64,000 bases of DNA from JAWCMQ01 sp039091255 (GCA_039091255.1 JAWCMQ010000002.1:1-64000), one strand, 5' to 3'. Counted from the stretch's first letter, positions 27,457 to 35,865 are shown. The notes: a model not told the origin generated them from the sequence alone. Translations and numbers: made by a program.

Positions 27457-28080
27457 CTAAAATTTCGCTGCTCTGCGCATGTCTTCGACGAACTTTGCCC
27501 TGATTTTTCTGTTCCTCATCGCCGCAGCCGGATGATAAGTCGGCAGAAACCGCAATTTTTCTCGCTTCAAGACATGCCCATGGACACGAGCCAGCTTTTC
27601 TTCAGGCCCGACCAGCGCCCGCAAAGCTGTCGCCCCCAGCAAAACAATAAGCCGCGGCTTAACGCGCAAAATCTCCCGCTTCAGCAGCGGCGCGCATGCT
27701 GCCATCTCGGCATCCGTTGGCGGCCTGTCCTGTATTTTGACTCGCCCGCCACGACCACGAGAGCGAGCTATTTTAACTGCGCCCGCAGGCGCAGCTATCC
27801 GTAACCTTACTCGTTCGCCACGGCCCCCAGAGCGAGCTATTCGCACAACTCGCGTTGGCCTGAATTTGACCACATTTGTAATATAGCACGCCTTGCGTGC
27901 TATTTTAACTTCAGCCAGAACTTTGTCCAAAAACCTGCCGGCCCGTCCGACAAACGGCCTGCCCTGTGCGACTTCTTCTCGGCCCGGCGCCTCCCCAATC
28001 AGCATCAGCCGCGCGTGCCGCGGGCCTTCGCCAGGGACCTGGATGCGGCATTTTGGCCTCATGCGTTTTTCCATAATCAT
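27457..28080 (-). CDS. Uracil-DNA glycosylase (family 4-like) with in-frame repeat insert
   Basis: About 207 residues. Motifs GEAPGREEVAQGRPFVGRAG and LPTYHPAAAM (catalytic-site His-Pro) identify a family 4/5 uracil-DNA glycosylase that removes deaminated cytosine. Family 4 usually has four Fe-S cysteines. Here only the Cys of PKCRIQ and that of MAACAPL are visible, and the VKC position reads VKF, so the cluster may be incomplete. Between NVVKFRP and DRPPTDAEM there is an extra stretch of about 40 basic residues encoded by tandem palindromic elements (27731-27907). It lies downstream of the integrase gene on the same strand. The longest frame starts at a TTG at 28098. Confidence 0.8.
   Translation of the reverse strand: MIMEKRMRPKCRIQVPGEGPRHARLMLIGEAPGREEVAQGRPFVGRAGRFLDKVLAEVKIARKACYITNVVKFRPTRVVRIARSGGRGERVRLRIAAPAGAVKIARSRGRGGRVKIQDRPPTDAEMAACAPLLKREILRVKPRLIVLLGATALRALVGPEEKLARVHGHVLKREKLRFLPTYHPAAAMRNRKIRAKFVEDMRRAAKF
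27731..27907 (+). repeat. Palindromic repeat array inside a protein gene
   Basis: Four family-like right ends occur in series: GCGAGCTATTTTAAC, GCGCAGCTATCCGTAAC, GCGAGCTATTCGCACAAC and GCGTGCTATTTTAAC, each after a short hairpin. All are multiples in phase with the glycosylase frame, adding the repeated peptide VKIAR/VRIAR. Resembles the palindromic elements found inside Rickettsia genes. Confidence 0.75.
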
Positions 28081-28094
28081 CTTCCTCAATCGCT

Positions 28095-29162
28095 TCAAAG
28101 CTCATCGAGCGGGCTCTTGATTTTAATCATGTTCGGGGATGCCATATGAATGTAAATCATCGTCGTCTCCGGGCTTTTGTGGCCCAGAAGCGCCTGAACA
28201 TCCGAGACAGAATAGCCGTTTTTCAATCAGGTGCGTGGCAAAACTATACCTAAGCGTACGAGGATGAATTTTCTTACCGATTCTCGCTTTTCTCGACGCT
28301 TTCTTCAATATCTGCTGGATGGTCCTCGTATTATATTTCGCGCCCCTGTTGCTGGTGAATAGATGGCTCTCCGAAACAAGGCACTCTGTTTCAATAAGTT
28401 CCCTTATCTTGTCTTTCAGCTTTTCGGGCAATATGAATATTCGGTCTTTGTTTCCCTTCCCCTTTCTCACAAAACCGTAATTTTTGTCGATGTTCAAATT
28501 ATTTACGCGCAAGTTCAAGAGTTCCGAAACCCTCAGCCCTGCAGAATAAAGCAATTCTATCATAAGCCTGTGCTTCGAATTTTCTATCATCTTTAATAGT
28601 GCCTTAACCTCGTCTTTTGTCAATACCACTGGCAAGGTCTCCGGAATCTTCGAATAATGTATGTCAATCCAGATTTGCTTGTTCAAGACCTCTTCGAACA
28701 AGAACCGTATTGCCATGTGGTAGACGTTCATCGTGCTGCCAGCCCTTTCCTTCTCGGAAAGGTGCTCTAGAAATGCCCGCACGTCCGGCTTGCTTACCCT
28801 GTCGACTGTCTTGCCCGTAAACTGNNNNNNNNNNNNNNNNNNNNNNNNNNNNNNNNNNNNNNNNNNNNNNNNNNNNNNNNNNNNNNNNNNNNNNNNNNNN
28901 NNNNNNNNNNNNNNNNNNNNNCGAACAAGAACCGTATTGCCATGTGGTAGACGTTCATCGTGCTGCCAGCCCTTTCCTTCTCGGAAAGGTGCTCTAGAAA
29001 TGCCCGCACGTCCGGCTTGCTTACCCTGTCGACTGTCTTGCCCGTAAACTGCAGAAACCTGTTAATGCAAAAGATGTAGGTTTTGGCCGTTCTTTCGCTG
29101 TACCGCCTACGCTTGCACTCCTTGCGAACGGCAGCTTCGATGTCGATTGGAATGTAGGCCAT
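28095..29162 (-). pseudogene. Xer-like tyrosine recombinase, frameshifted
   Basis: After collapsing the duplicated 130 bases around the N run, the protein is about 279 residues. It has an N-terminal SAM-like domain (MAYIPIDIEAAVRKECKRRR...) and a catalytic domain with Arg (SAGLRVSELLNLR), Lys (GKGNKDR) and HPRTLRYSFATHLIE. There the frame shifts. Dropping one A from the run of five near 28224 restores ENGYSVSDVQALLGHKSPETT and IYIHMA, which supply the last His and the catalytic Tyr. Without the correction the gene is inactive. The size and lack of an extra IntI-type insertion favour an archaeal XerA-like enzyme. It is divergent from the cassette at 29.3-31.4 kb. Confidence 0.75.
28825..28921. 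other. Assembly gap with duplicated flanks (artefact)
   Basis: Bases 28695-28824 and 28922-29051 are identical; collapsing 227 bases joins the two halves of the recombinase in frame. Confidence 0.9.
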
Positions 29163-29300
29163 AAATCACTTGTGCAAGCGGCGTTTTAATAGGGTGAAAG
29201 CCGTTCCGCAGGCGGCAACAGCTTTCGTGGGAGAACCAAGGCGATTTTTCCGAGGCGTTTATTGTATTCTGTCTCGTCAAGCCCCAAAACCGCAAAATAC

Positions 29301-29345
29301 GCCGAATTTCGCTAAAAGCCTGTTAGGCGTAATTCAGAATTCGGC
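29301..29345. repeat. Left att-like hairpin and direct repeat
   Basis: GCCGAATT (29301-29308) pairs with AATTCGGC (29338-29345). The segment from TTAGGCGTAATTC to TTCGG (29323-29344) is repeated with one change at 31381-31402 and contains the core GTTAGGC. It lies between the divergent recombinase and DUF262 genes, where an integration site would be expected. Confidence 0.65.
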
Positions 29346-29565
29346 TTCCCCCGACCACCCACCCCTGATTTGAGAGGGGTTGCTTACAAAACTGAAAAAT
29401 CCTTCGCTTAACCTTCACAACGAAAAACGAAAACTCAATTTGCTTCGCAAACAAAGTCTAACATTGGTTAAGCGGTTTCGCTCCGCTACACTCAAAGATT
29501 TTTTAATAAAAATGGGCAGGAGCTTTAACAAAATTTATAAACATTCTAAAAATAATAAACTTAAT
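29346..29565. other. AT-rich leader of the DUF262 gene
   Basis: Contains an open frame without family similarity and the TATA-like AAATTTATAAAC (29531-29542), 25-30 bases before the ATG at 29566. I take the gene to be leaderless and the upstream frame to be untranslated. Confidence 0.55.
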
Positions 29566-31239
29566 ATGAACTTACCAGAACCATTACCCAAACAATTTTC
29601 AAGTTTGATGGATGATATATCCTCTGGCAGATTAAAAATACCTCAATTTCAGAGAGAGTTTGTCTGGGAAATTAAAAAATCTGCCGCTTTATTAGATAGT
29701 ATAGTCAAAGGTTACCCTATCGGAACATTTATCTTCTGGAAAACAAGAGAAAGATTGCGTTCTGTAAAAAATATTGGTGGTCTTAACTTACCCGAACCAC
29801 CAAAAGGAGATTATGTTCATTATGTATTAGATGGACAGCAAAGAATAACGAGTTTGTTTGCCGCCCTTAAGGGTGAAAAAATAGTAAGAAGTGACGGAAG
29901 AGAAGAAAATTTTTCCGAAATATATGTTGATTTGGATGCAAAAGATGATGAAAAAATAGTTACTACGGAAATTGAGGGTAAAAATAGTGACCAAATAATA
30001 AAGTTAAAAGAACTTCTTTATGGCGGATTAACGGCTCTCACAAAATATCCCGATAAATACCATAAGAAACTTGAAGAATACAAAAAGAGGATAGAATCTT
30101 ATAATTATTCTGTAATCCAAGTCAGCGAAGTGCCAATTGATGTTGCAACAGAAATTTTTACCAGAATTAATGTTGGTGGAAAACCACTATCCCTGTTTGA
30201 GATAATGGCCGCCAAAACTTATGACTATGACAAAGATTTTGATTTGTCGCAAAAATTTGATGAGTTGATTGACACATTAAAAGAGGTGAATTACGAGACT
30301 ATTCCGGCTTCAGTCGTTCTTCAAGTCATTTCATTAATCTTAACAAAAGAATGTAAAAGAAAAATCATATTGAATTTAGACAAAGAAAAATTTATAGAAA
30401 CATGGAACGACGCCATTGACGCAATTAAAAGTGCAATAGAGTATTTCAGAGGGTATTATAGAATACCAGTATCACAATTACTTCCATATAACGCATTAAT
30501 TGTTCCATTCGCTTATTTCTTTTATCACCATAAAAATAAACCAACAGGAGATAAACAAAAATATTTACAAGATTTCTTTTGGAGAGTTGCATTATCTGGC
30601 AGGTATTCATCGGCGGTTGAAAGTAAATTGGCTCAGGATGTCAAAAGAATTGATAAAATTTTAAATGGCGAACTACCAAAGTACGATTGGCCAATAAATA
30701 CCTCAATCGAATTTATAAAAAACAATGGTTGGTTTAGTGCAGGAAGAAGTTATGTAAAAGCTATTTTATGCATCTATGCATACCATCAACCAAGATCATT
30801 TATTGACGACTCAATTGTGAATATCAGTAATTATTGGCTAAAACAGGCAAATAGTAAAAACTATCATCACTTCTTTCCAAGAGCATACTTAACAAAACTC
30901 AATAAAGATGAAAGAATAATTAATCATATCCTTAACATTACTATTGTTGATGATTTTCTGAATAAAAGAGAAATCAAAGATAAACCGCCATCAAAATATA
31001 TGGAAAAATTCAAGAAAGTAAATCCCCATTTATCAGAAACTATGAAAACTCATCTAATTATGGATTTGGATAGTTTTGGTGTGTGGTCAGACAATTATGA
31101 GCAATTCATGAAAAAACGTGCAGAAATTGTCAGTAAAGAAATTGAAAAGAGAATAATAAAACAGGAAGTGGATGAAAAACCACAAGCAGATTTAATAGAT
31201 GATTTTGAACACGACGAACATCAAACCGAAATAGAATAA
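29566..31239 (+). CDS. DUF262/HNH restriction-type protein (GmrSD-like)
   Basis: 557 residues. The N-terminal DUF262 domain has IPQFQREFVW, GYPIGTFIFWK and the DGQQR motif (LDGQQRITSLFAAL), an NTPase-like fold. The C-terminal part has YHHFFPRAYL, an HNH-type nuclease motif as in the GmrD half. Fused GmrSD proteins are type IV restriction enzymes that cut modified phage DNA. The coding sequence is strikingly AT-rich compared with both flanks and uses A/T-ending codons, so it is recently acquired. It sits alone between two direct repeats next to a recombinase gene. Confidence 0.82.
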   Translation: MNLPEPLPKQFSSLMDDISSGRLKIPQFQREFVWEIKKSAALLDSIVKGYPIGTFIFWKTRERLRSVKNIGGLNLPEPPKGDYVHYVLDGQQRITSLFAALKGEKIVRSDGREENFSEIYVDLDAKDDEKIVTTEIEGKNSDQIIKLKELLYGGLTALTKYPDKYHKKLEEYKKRIESYNYSVIQVSEVPIDVATEIFTRINVGGKPLSLFEIMAAKTYDYDKDFDLSQKFDELIDTLKEVNYETIPASVVLQVISLILTKECKRKIILNLDKEKFIETWNDAIDAIKSAIEYFRGYYRIPVSQLLPYNALIVPFAYFFYHHKNKPTGDKQKYLQDFFWRVALSGRYSSAVESKLAQDVKRIDKILNGELPKYDWPINTSIEFIKNNGWFSAGRSYVKAILCIYAYHQPRSFIDDSIVNISNYWLKQANSKNYHHFFPRAYLTKLNKDERIINHILNITIVDDFLNKREIKDKPPSKYMEKFKKVNPHLSETMKTHLIMDLDSFGVWSDNYEQFMKKRAEIVSKEIEKRIIKQEVDEKPQADLIDDFEHDEHQTEIE

Positions 31240-31402
31240 AAGCCCCTGCCCTTACGCAACCCCTCTTTATTTTATAAAAAATTGTGCCTTCCCGCCACCG
31301 CCGAATTCTGAACTCAAAATTACTTCGTAATTTTGCCACGCCCTGCGGGCTTTCACTTCGTTCAGGGCGCCTAACAGCGATTAGGCATAATTCAGAATTC
31401 GG
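31240..31402. repeat. Right att-like structured end of the cassette
   Basis: CCGAATTCTGAA (31301-31312) is the reverse complement of TTCAGAATTCGG (31391-31402). Between them are hairpins CAAAATTAC/GTAATTTTG, CGCCCTG/CAGGGCG and GCCTAA-cagcga-TTAGGC. The last 22 bases repeat the left end at 29323. The folded single-strand shape recalls integron attC sites, but the enzyme is Xer-like. Confidence 0.6.
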
Positions 31403-31449
31403 GAAGCAAGCTATCGCGCTTTAATTCTTTCCAAAGCGCTAATTTTCCC

Positions 31450-31761
31450 ATGACCGGCCAAGCAAAGAAACAGTTCGAAAAAATCTCCCTCGAAACCGTG
31501 AAGCGCGTGGCAGAAATCGCGCGCCTCGATTTGAGCGAAGCCGAGCTCAAGCGCGCCCAGGCCGACCTGAACGAAATCCTTTCAGCCTTCAAAATCATCG
31601 ATGAAGTCGACACGAAAGGCGTCGAGCCGTCGTTCCATCCGCAGCCCGTCGAAAACGTCGTCCGGGAAGACAAAATCGAATCGCCGCTAGGCCAAGAAAA
31701 AAGCCTTGCGCAAACAAAGCACAAGCACGAGGGATATTTCAAGGGGCCAAGGGTGGTATGA
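31450..31761 (+). CDS. gatC: Amidotransferase subunit C (GatC)
   Basis: 103 residues, the usual size. The family pattern LETVKRVAEIARLDLSEAEL at the N-terminus and VDTKGVEPSFHPQP in the middle are present. GatC stabilises the GatA-GatB complex that converts Glu-tRNA(Gln) or Asp-tRNA(Asn) to the correct amide form. The stop overlaps the next open frame as ATGA. Confidence 0.9.
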   Translation: MTGQAKKQFEKISLETVKRVAEIARLDLSEAELKRAQADLNEILSAFKIIDEVDTKGVEPSFHPQPVENVVREDKIESPLGQEKSLAQTKHKHEGYFKGPRVV

Positions 31762-31797
31762 TAACTTGCGCTTGTGAAGCGCGAGCAATCCGTGATG
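31761..31797 (+). repeat. Palindromic repeat element at the gatC-gatA junction
   Basis: ATAACTTGCGC-ttgtga-AGCGCGAGCAATCCGTGAT, a copy with a short stem. It occupies the gap between gatC and the conserved start of GatA and leaves an in-frame extension of 14 codons before the MPKFN start. Confidence 0.65.
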
Positions 31798-31799
31798 CT

Positions 31800-33194
31800 A
31801 TGCCGAAATTCAACATCTCCGTCCGCGAGTTTCTGGAGCGGTCAAAATCCGGCATGTTCGACTACATGTCGTTTGCTGATGCGCTGATGGATGAGCTCGA
31901 CAAAATAAACAAGAAGTACTACTGCCTGCGCGAAGTCGTGGACATCCGAGTGCGACTAAGCATCCAGGGAAACCTGCAAGGCCTGCCTATCAGTGTAAAA
32001 GACAGCATCTGCACCAAGGGCATCGGCAGCTTCGCCGGCTCCAAGATACTCGAAGGATACGTCCCGCCTTTTGACGCTACTGCCGTTGCTCGCGCAAAGC
32101 AGAGTGGCGCGATAGTCATTGGCAAAACCAATCAGGACGAGTTCGGCTTCGGGACATTCTGCACGAACTGCGCTTACGGCACGCCGAAAAACCCGCTCGA
32201 CCCGAAGCGCGTCTGCGGCGGCTCTAGCGGAGGCGCGGCAGCCCTGACCGCCGCGCTGGACATGCCGCACGTAGCGGTCGCCCAATCGACCGGCGGCAGT
32301 ATAAGTTGCCCGGCTGCTTGGTGCGGCGTTGTCGGCCTCACGCCGACGTACGGCCTCGTCTCACGATGGGGGCTCATAGACTATGCGAACTCGCTTGACA
32401 AGATTGGAGCAATCGGAAAGACCGTCTATGACGCATCTTTGCTATTGTCGGTGATGTGCGGCAAAGATCCAAAAGATTCGACGTCACTCGATCACCCTGC
32501 CCATGATTACACGCAATTTGCAGGCAGGAAAGAGCTCCACGGCATAAAGGTGGGAATCCCAAAAGAATATTTTGCAGAAATAGACAGCGAAGTCGAAAAG
32601 ACCGTCTGGCAAGCCATCAAAAGGCTCGAGTCGTTGGGCGCATCGTGCAAAGAGCTCTCGCTGCCGCTGACAAAATATGCGCTCCCGGCCTACTACATAA
32701 TTGCGACTGCAGAAGCCAGCACAAACCTTGCCAAGTTCTGCGGCCTCCGTTATGGCATGCACGCAGAGCTCAAAGGCAACGCAACAGAATACTTTTCGCG
32801 CGTTCGCGCCTCGGGCTTTGGAGAAGAAGCCAAGCGCCGCGTTATGCTCGGAACGTTCGCCCGCATGGCGGGGTACAAAGACGCCTACTACACGAAAGCC
32901 ATGCAGATTCGGACGCTCATCATCCGCGAGTTCAAGCAGGCGTTCAAGAAATGCGACCTGCTTGCGGCACCGACGATGCCCATCCTTCCGCCGAAGTTCG
33001 ACGACATCAAGAAATTAACGCCAGCGCAGGTTTATCAGATGGACATGCTAACAGTCCCGGCGAACCTTGCAGGCCTGCCTATGATAAGCGTGCCTGCGAA
33101 GGCCGGCACGCCTATCGGTCTTCACCTCATTGGCGACCACACGCAGGAGCCGAGGCTGATTGAGGTCGGAGCGGCGTTCGAGCAATCAAAATAG
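31800..33194 (+). CDS. gatA: Amidotransferase subunit A (GatA)
   Basis: 464 residues. The amidase signature GGSSGGAAALTAALDM and the Ser-cisSer-Lys triad are present: Lys in SVKDSICTKG, cis-Ser in STGGSISCPAAW, nucleophile Ser in the GGS region. It releases ammonia from glutamine for transfer by GatB. I place the start at ATG 31800; translation from 31758, overlapping gatC, would add 14 residues encoded by a repeat element. The stop codon overlaps the first base of the following tRNA gene. Confidence 0.93.
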   Translation: MPKFNISVREFLERSKSGMFDYMSFADALMDELDKINKKYYCLREVVDIRVRLSIQGNLQGLPISVKDSICTKGIGSFAGSKILEGYVPPFDATAVARAKQSGAIVIGKTNQDEFGFGTFCTNCAYGTPKNPLDPKRVCGGSSGGAAALTAALDMPHVAVAQSTGGSISCPAAWCGVVGLTPTYGLVSRWGLIDYANSLDKIGAIGKTVYDASLLLSVMCGKDPKDSTSLDHPAHDYTQFAGRKELHGIKVGIPKEYFAEIDSEVEKTVWQAIKRLESLGASCKELSLPLTKYALPAYYIIATAEASTNLAKFCGLRYGMHAELKGNATEYFSRVRASGFGEEAKRRVMLGTFARMAGYKDAYYTKAMQIRTLIIREFKQAFKKCDLLAAPTMPILPPKFDDIKKLTPAQVYQMDMLTVPANLAGLPMISVPAKAGTPIGLHLIGDHTQEPRLIEVGAAFEQSK

Positions 33195-33312
33195 GGACCG
33201 TAGTCTAGCTTGGTCTAGGATTCCAGCTTGGGGCAGCCCTTTGCTGGCGCAAAGCGCTGGCGGAAACGGCTACAGCCTGCTGGCGACCGGAGTTCAAATC
33301 TCCGCGGTCCCA
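33194..33312 (+). tRNA. tRNA-Pro (GGG) with intron
   Basis: Acceptor arms GGGACCG and CGGTCCC close the molecule, with discriminator A at 33312. The anticodon stem is CCAGC/GCTGG with loop TTGGGG-T, giving anticodon GGG. A 44-base intron (33234-33277) occupies the standard position after base 37 and can fold as a bulge-helix-bulge. The gene starts on the last base of the gatA stop. Confidence 0.9.
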
Positions 33313-33385
33313 TCAAGCCCAGCGTGCGCGCAAGGGAGCAAAGCGACCGCAGCGAGCTAGCTGGGCGCGATAGCACTCGCGATAG
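33313..33385 (+). repeat. tRNA-trailer repeat, copy 1
   Basis: Begins TCAAGCCCAGCGTG and contains CCGCAGCGAGCTAGCTGGG, then CGATAG. The region after tRNA-Lys (58919-59016) has the same order with small changes. The ends CCAGC and GCTGG can pair. It shares the GCGAGCTA core with the palindromic family. Confidence 0.65.
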
Positions 33386-33394
33386 AGGTTTCGT

Positions 33395-34159
33395 ATGCAA
33401 TTCGGCGTCAACATAAACCCGTCAAAGCCACAGGCGCAGGAGATAGAAAGTGTGGCTAAGTGGGGAGTTGATTTCGTAGAGCTGTACATAGAGCCCCCGT
33501 TCAATACACACGACGTGCTCATCAAGAAAGCTCCGCTCATAAAGAAAGTCCTTCAGGGACACAACTTATTCGCAGTCGGCCACGCGCCTCCATATTGCGA
33601 CCTCGGAAGTCCTGACATCACCGTTCGAGCGGCATGGCTCATTGAAATGAAGCGTACTATAAAAGCCGCCGCAAAGCTCGGCCTGAAGCGCCTTGACGTG
33701 CACGCGCATTCATCTGGCATGGGCTTTCTAACAGCAGAGCTGGACAAGGTAGTGATGGAAAACTTTATCGCAAGCTTCGCATTCCTGGTCGAAGCGGCGA
33801 GGCCTCATGGCATAATTATATCAATAGAAAACACCGGAGAATACCCGAAGGAGTTTGCTTACCTGCTCTCAAAAGTGCCTGGTCTTCATGCCACGCTCGA
33901 CATCGGCCACGCCTTCATGCGCGGCGGCGTAGCCGCCATCAAGGCGTTCACCGGGATAAAGGCAGTCGACCATCTTCACATAAATGACGCTACAAAGACG
34001 CAGGACAATCTGCCGCTGGGCGAAGGCAAAATCCCCATGAAGCAGGTTGCGGAGATGCTCAAAAAGCGCGGCTTTGCGGGCACGGCTACCGTCGAGGTGT
34101 TCGGCTCGAAGGCGGAAATGAAGCAATCGCTGGAAAAGTTCAAGGAGCTTATGAGATGA
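33395..34159 (+). CDS. Sugar-phosphate isomerase / AP-endonuclease-like TIM barrel
   Basis: 254 residues of the xylose-isomerase-like barrel. Metal-binding residues appear in order: HAPPYCDL, DVHAHSSG, SIENTGEYP, LDIGHAF, DHLHINDA and VEVFGSK. These match the endonuclease IV / sugar epimerase superfamily. Endonuclease IV itself has more zinc-binding histidines, so an isomerase role is at least as likely; the substrate is unknown. Between gatA and gatB on the same strand, separated by a tRNA from gatA. Confidence 0.75.
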   Translation: MQFGVNINPSKPQAQEIESVAKWGVDFVELYIEPPFNTHDVLIKKAPLIKKVLQGHNLFAVGHAPPYCDLGSPDITVRAAWLIEMKRTIKAAAKLGLKRLDVHAHSSGMGFLTAELDKVVMENFIASFAFLVEAARPHGIIISIENTGEYPKEFAYLLSKVPGLHATLDIGHAFMRGGVAAIKAFTGIKAVDHLHINDATKTQDNLPLGEGKIPMKQVAEMLKKRGFAGTATVEVFGSKAEMKQSLEKFKELMR

Positions 34160-34193
34160 CGGCGAAGTTTTCGTTCGTAAGAGAGGTGCAATC

Positions 34194-35597
34194 ATGGTTC
34201 GCATAGGATTGGAGGTCCACGTTCAGCTCCTCACAGAGACGAAGCTTTTCTGTGGCTGCCCCAACCGTTTCGTGCGCGAGCCTAACACGTACGTCTGCGA
34301 GACATGCTTGGGTTTTCCAGGCAGCAAGCCGCGCCTTAACGCCCGAGCATTGGATGCAGCAATCAAAATCGGCCTCTCGCTTAACTGCAAGATGCCGCAG
34401 CGCACATGGTTTGACCGCAAAACGTACTTCTATCCCGACATGTCGAAGAACTTCCAGATTACGCAGTATGCCGCGCCGTTCGCCGAGAAAGGATGGCTAG
34501 AAATCGACGGAAAAAAGATACGCATAGCGCGGATACAGCTCGAGGAAGACCCCGCCCGCCTCATCCACGTAGGGGGCGGCATAGCAGAAGCCAAGCATGT
34601 GTTCATAGATTACAACCGGTCGGGCACGCCGCTGTGCGAAATCGTGACAGAGCCTGACCTAGAGAGCCCTGAGCAAGCGCGAAAGTTCCTCCAGGTGCTT
34701 TCAAGCATGATGGAATACATGGGCATCTATGACTCGTCCATCGAAGGCTCGATGCGCGTCGATGCGAACATATCCGTGGACAAGTCTCGCATCGAAGTGA
34801 AGAACATCTCGGGCTTCAAGGACGTCGAGCAGGCTCTGAATTACGAGATAATCCGTCAGCGCGCCCTTGTGAAGCAGGGCCGAACAATCGCAAGGGAGAC
34901 GCGAGCCTGGGACGAAGCTTCTGGCGTGACGCGCTCGCTGCGCGCCAAGGAAGAAGCCGAAGAATACGGCTACATAACTGACACCGACCTACCGATAATA
35001 ACGCTCAGCGAGCAAAAGCTTGCCGCAGCCAAAGCCGGCCTGCCAGAGTTCGCGTCCGCCAAGGTGCAGCGATACGTTAAAGAGCTTAAAATCCAGCGCG
35101 AGCTGGCCGCGGCGATAGTCAGCGAGCCAGACATTGCTGAAGCATTCGAGCAAGTGATAAAAGCCGTGCCATCAGACCGCGCAGCGCCGTTCTTTGCAAA
35201 AACGCTGAAGAAAGTCCTTAACTTCAACAACCTGCGCCTCCGAAGCACAAAGCTCACGACAAGTCACCTCGTAAAGCTTATCCAACTTGTGGAGCGCGGA
35301 GCGCTGACTGACCGCGCTGCGGAGCTCATGCTCCGTGACCTTGCCACGAACCCGAAGCCGCCGGACCCTGAAGAGTTCATGAAGCGCAGAGACATGGCAA
35401 GGATATCTGACGAGGCCACTCTAGCGCCCTTCGTTGAAAAAGTCCTCTCGGAAAACGTCCAAGCCCTTGCAGAATTCCGCGCAGGCCGCTCCGAAGCGTT
35501 CGAGTTCTTCGTAGGCCAGGTCATGCGCGCTACCCAGGGCCGCGCAGACCCCAAAGCGCTGCGCGAGCTCCTGAAGAAGAAGCTTGCGCGGGAATAA
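34194..35597 (+). CDS. gatB: Amidotransferase subunit B (GatB)
   Basis: 467 residues. GLEVHVQLLTETKLFCGC and YVCETCLGFPGSKPRLN carry the conserved start and the four-cysteine zinc site. The core has PDMSKNFQITQY and the kinase-like region SIEGSMRVDANIS. The C-terminal helical and YqeY-like part binds tRNA. With GatA and GatC it forms the tRNA-dependent amidotransferase. A Shine-Dalgarno GAGAGGTG lies before the ATG. Archaea often also have GatDE, not seen here. Confidence 0.94.
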   Translation: MVRIGLEVHVQLLTETKLFCGCPNRFVREPNTYVCETCLGFPGSKPRLNARALDAAIKIGLSLNCKMPQRTWFDRKTYFYPDMSKNFQITQYAAPFAEKGWLEIDGKKIRIARIQLEEDPARLIHVGGGIAEAKHVFIDYNRSGTPLCEIVTEPDLESPEQARKFLQVLSSMMEYMGIYDSSIEGSMRVDANISVDKSRIEVKNISGFKDVEQALNYEIIRQRALVKQGRTIARETRAWDEASGVTRSLRAKEEAEEYGYITDTDLPIITLSEQKLAAAKAGLPEFASAKVQRYVKELKIQRELAAAIVSEPDIAEAFEQVIKAVPSDRAAPFFAKTLKKVLNFNNLRLRSTKLTTSHLVKLIQLVERGALTDRAAELMLRDLATNPKPPDPEEFMKRRDMARISDEATLAPFVEKVLSENVQALAEFRAGRSEAFEFFVGQVMRATQGRADPKALRELLKKKLARE

Positions 35598-35660
35598 ACC
35601 AAGATGCAAGGCGAAATCTAAGATTTCGCCTGCACAGCAGAACTCCTAGAGTTCTGCTAG

Positions 35661-35772
35661 TGGGCCCGACGGGATTCGAACCCGCGACCTCTTTATTCTA
35701 ACTGGCGCTGCGTCATGTTCGCCAGCTATTGGTCCGAAGCCAAGCGCGCTATCCTGGCTGCGCCACGGGCCC
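35661..35772 (-). tRNA. tRNA-Arg (TCG) with non-canonical intron
   Basis: Read on the minus strand, GGGCCCG and CGGGCCC pair, followed by discriminator A. The anticodon loop CTTCGGA gives anticodon TCG. The 3' side of the anticodon stem reads CCAA, then about 37 bases (35692-35728) with a GCTGGCG/CGCCAG hairpin, then the final G and variable loop. Removing this segment restores CCAAG, pairing with CTTGG. The intron therefore lies in the 3' half of the anticodon stem, not at 37/38. Confidence 0.8.
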
Positions 35773-35776
35773 AAGT

Positions 35777-35830
35777 AATTTAACGAGCCAAGCCTACATA
35801 AAGCACGCGGCTTGGCGAGCTATTTCAACG
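35777..35830 (+). repeat. Palindromic repeat element
   Basis: TTTAACGAGCCAAGCC, a loop, and GGCTTGGCGAGCTATTTCAACG: an 8-bp perfect stem (GCCAAGCC/GGCTTGGC) with family ends. Its right end precedes the promoter of the glycosylase gene at 35866. Confidence 0.75.
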
Positions 35831-35865
35831 TAAGAACTTTATTAAAGTTCCCAGCAAGTTCATTC

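Noticed and set aside
29380..29565. A 62-residue N-terminal extension of the DUF262 protein
   Set aside because: The TATA-like box at 29531 and the domain start at MNLPEPLPK favour the ATG at 29566.
28095..31402. A full integron with IntI
   Set aside because: The recombinase is short and lacks the IntI-specific insertion; only the gene order and attC-like ends are similar, so it is reported as a cassette only.
35777..35865. Longer N-terminus of the HhH glycosylase (MASYFNV...)
   Set aside because: It is encoded by the palindromic element and promoter region; the ATG at 35866 fits the family start.
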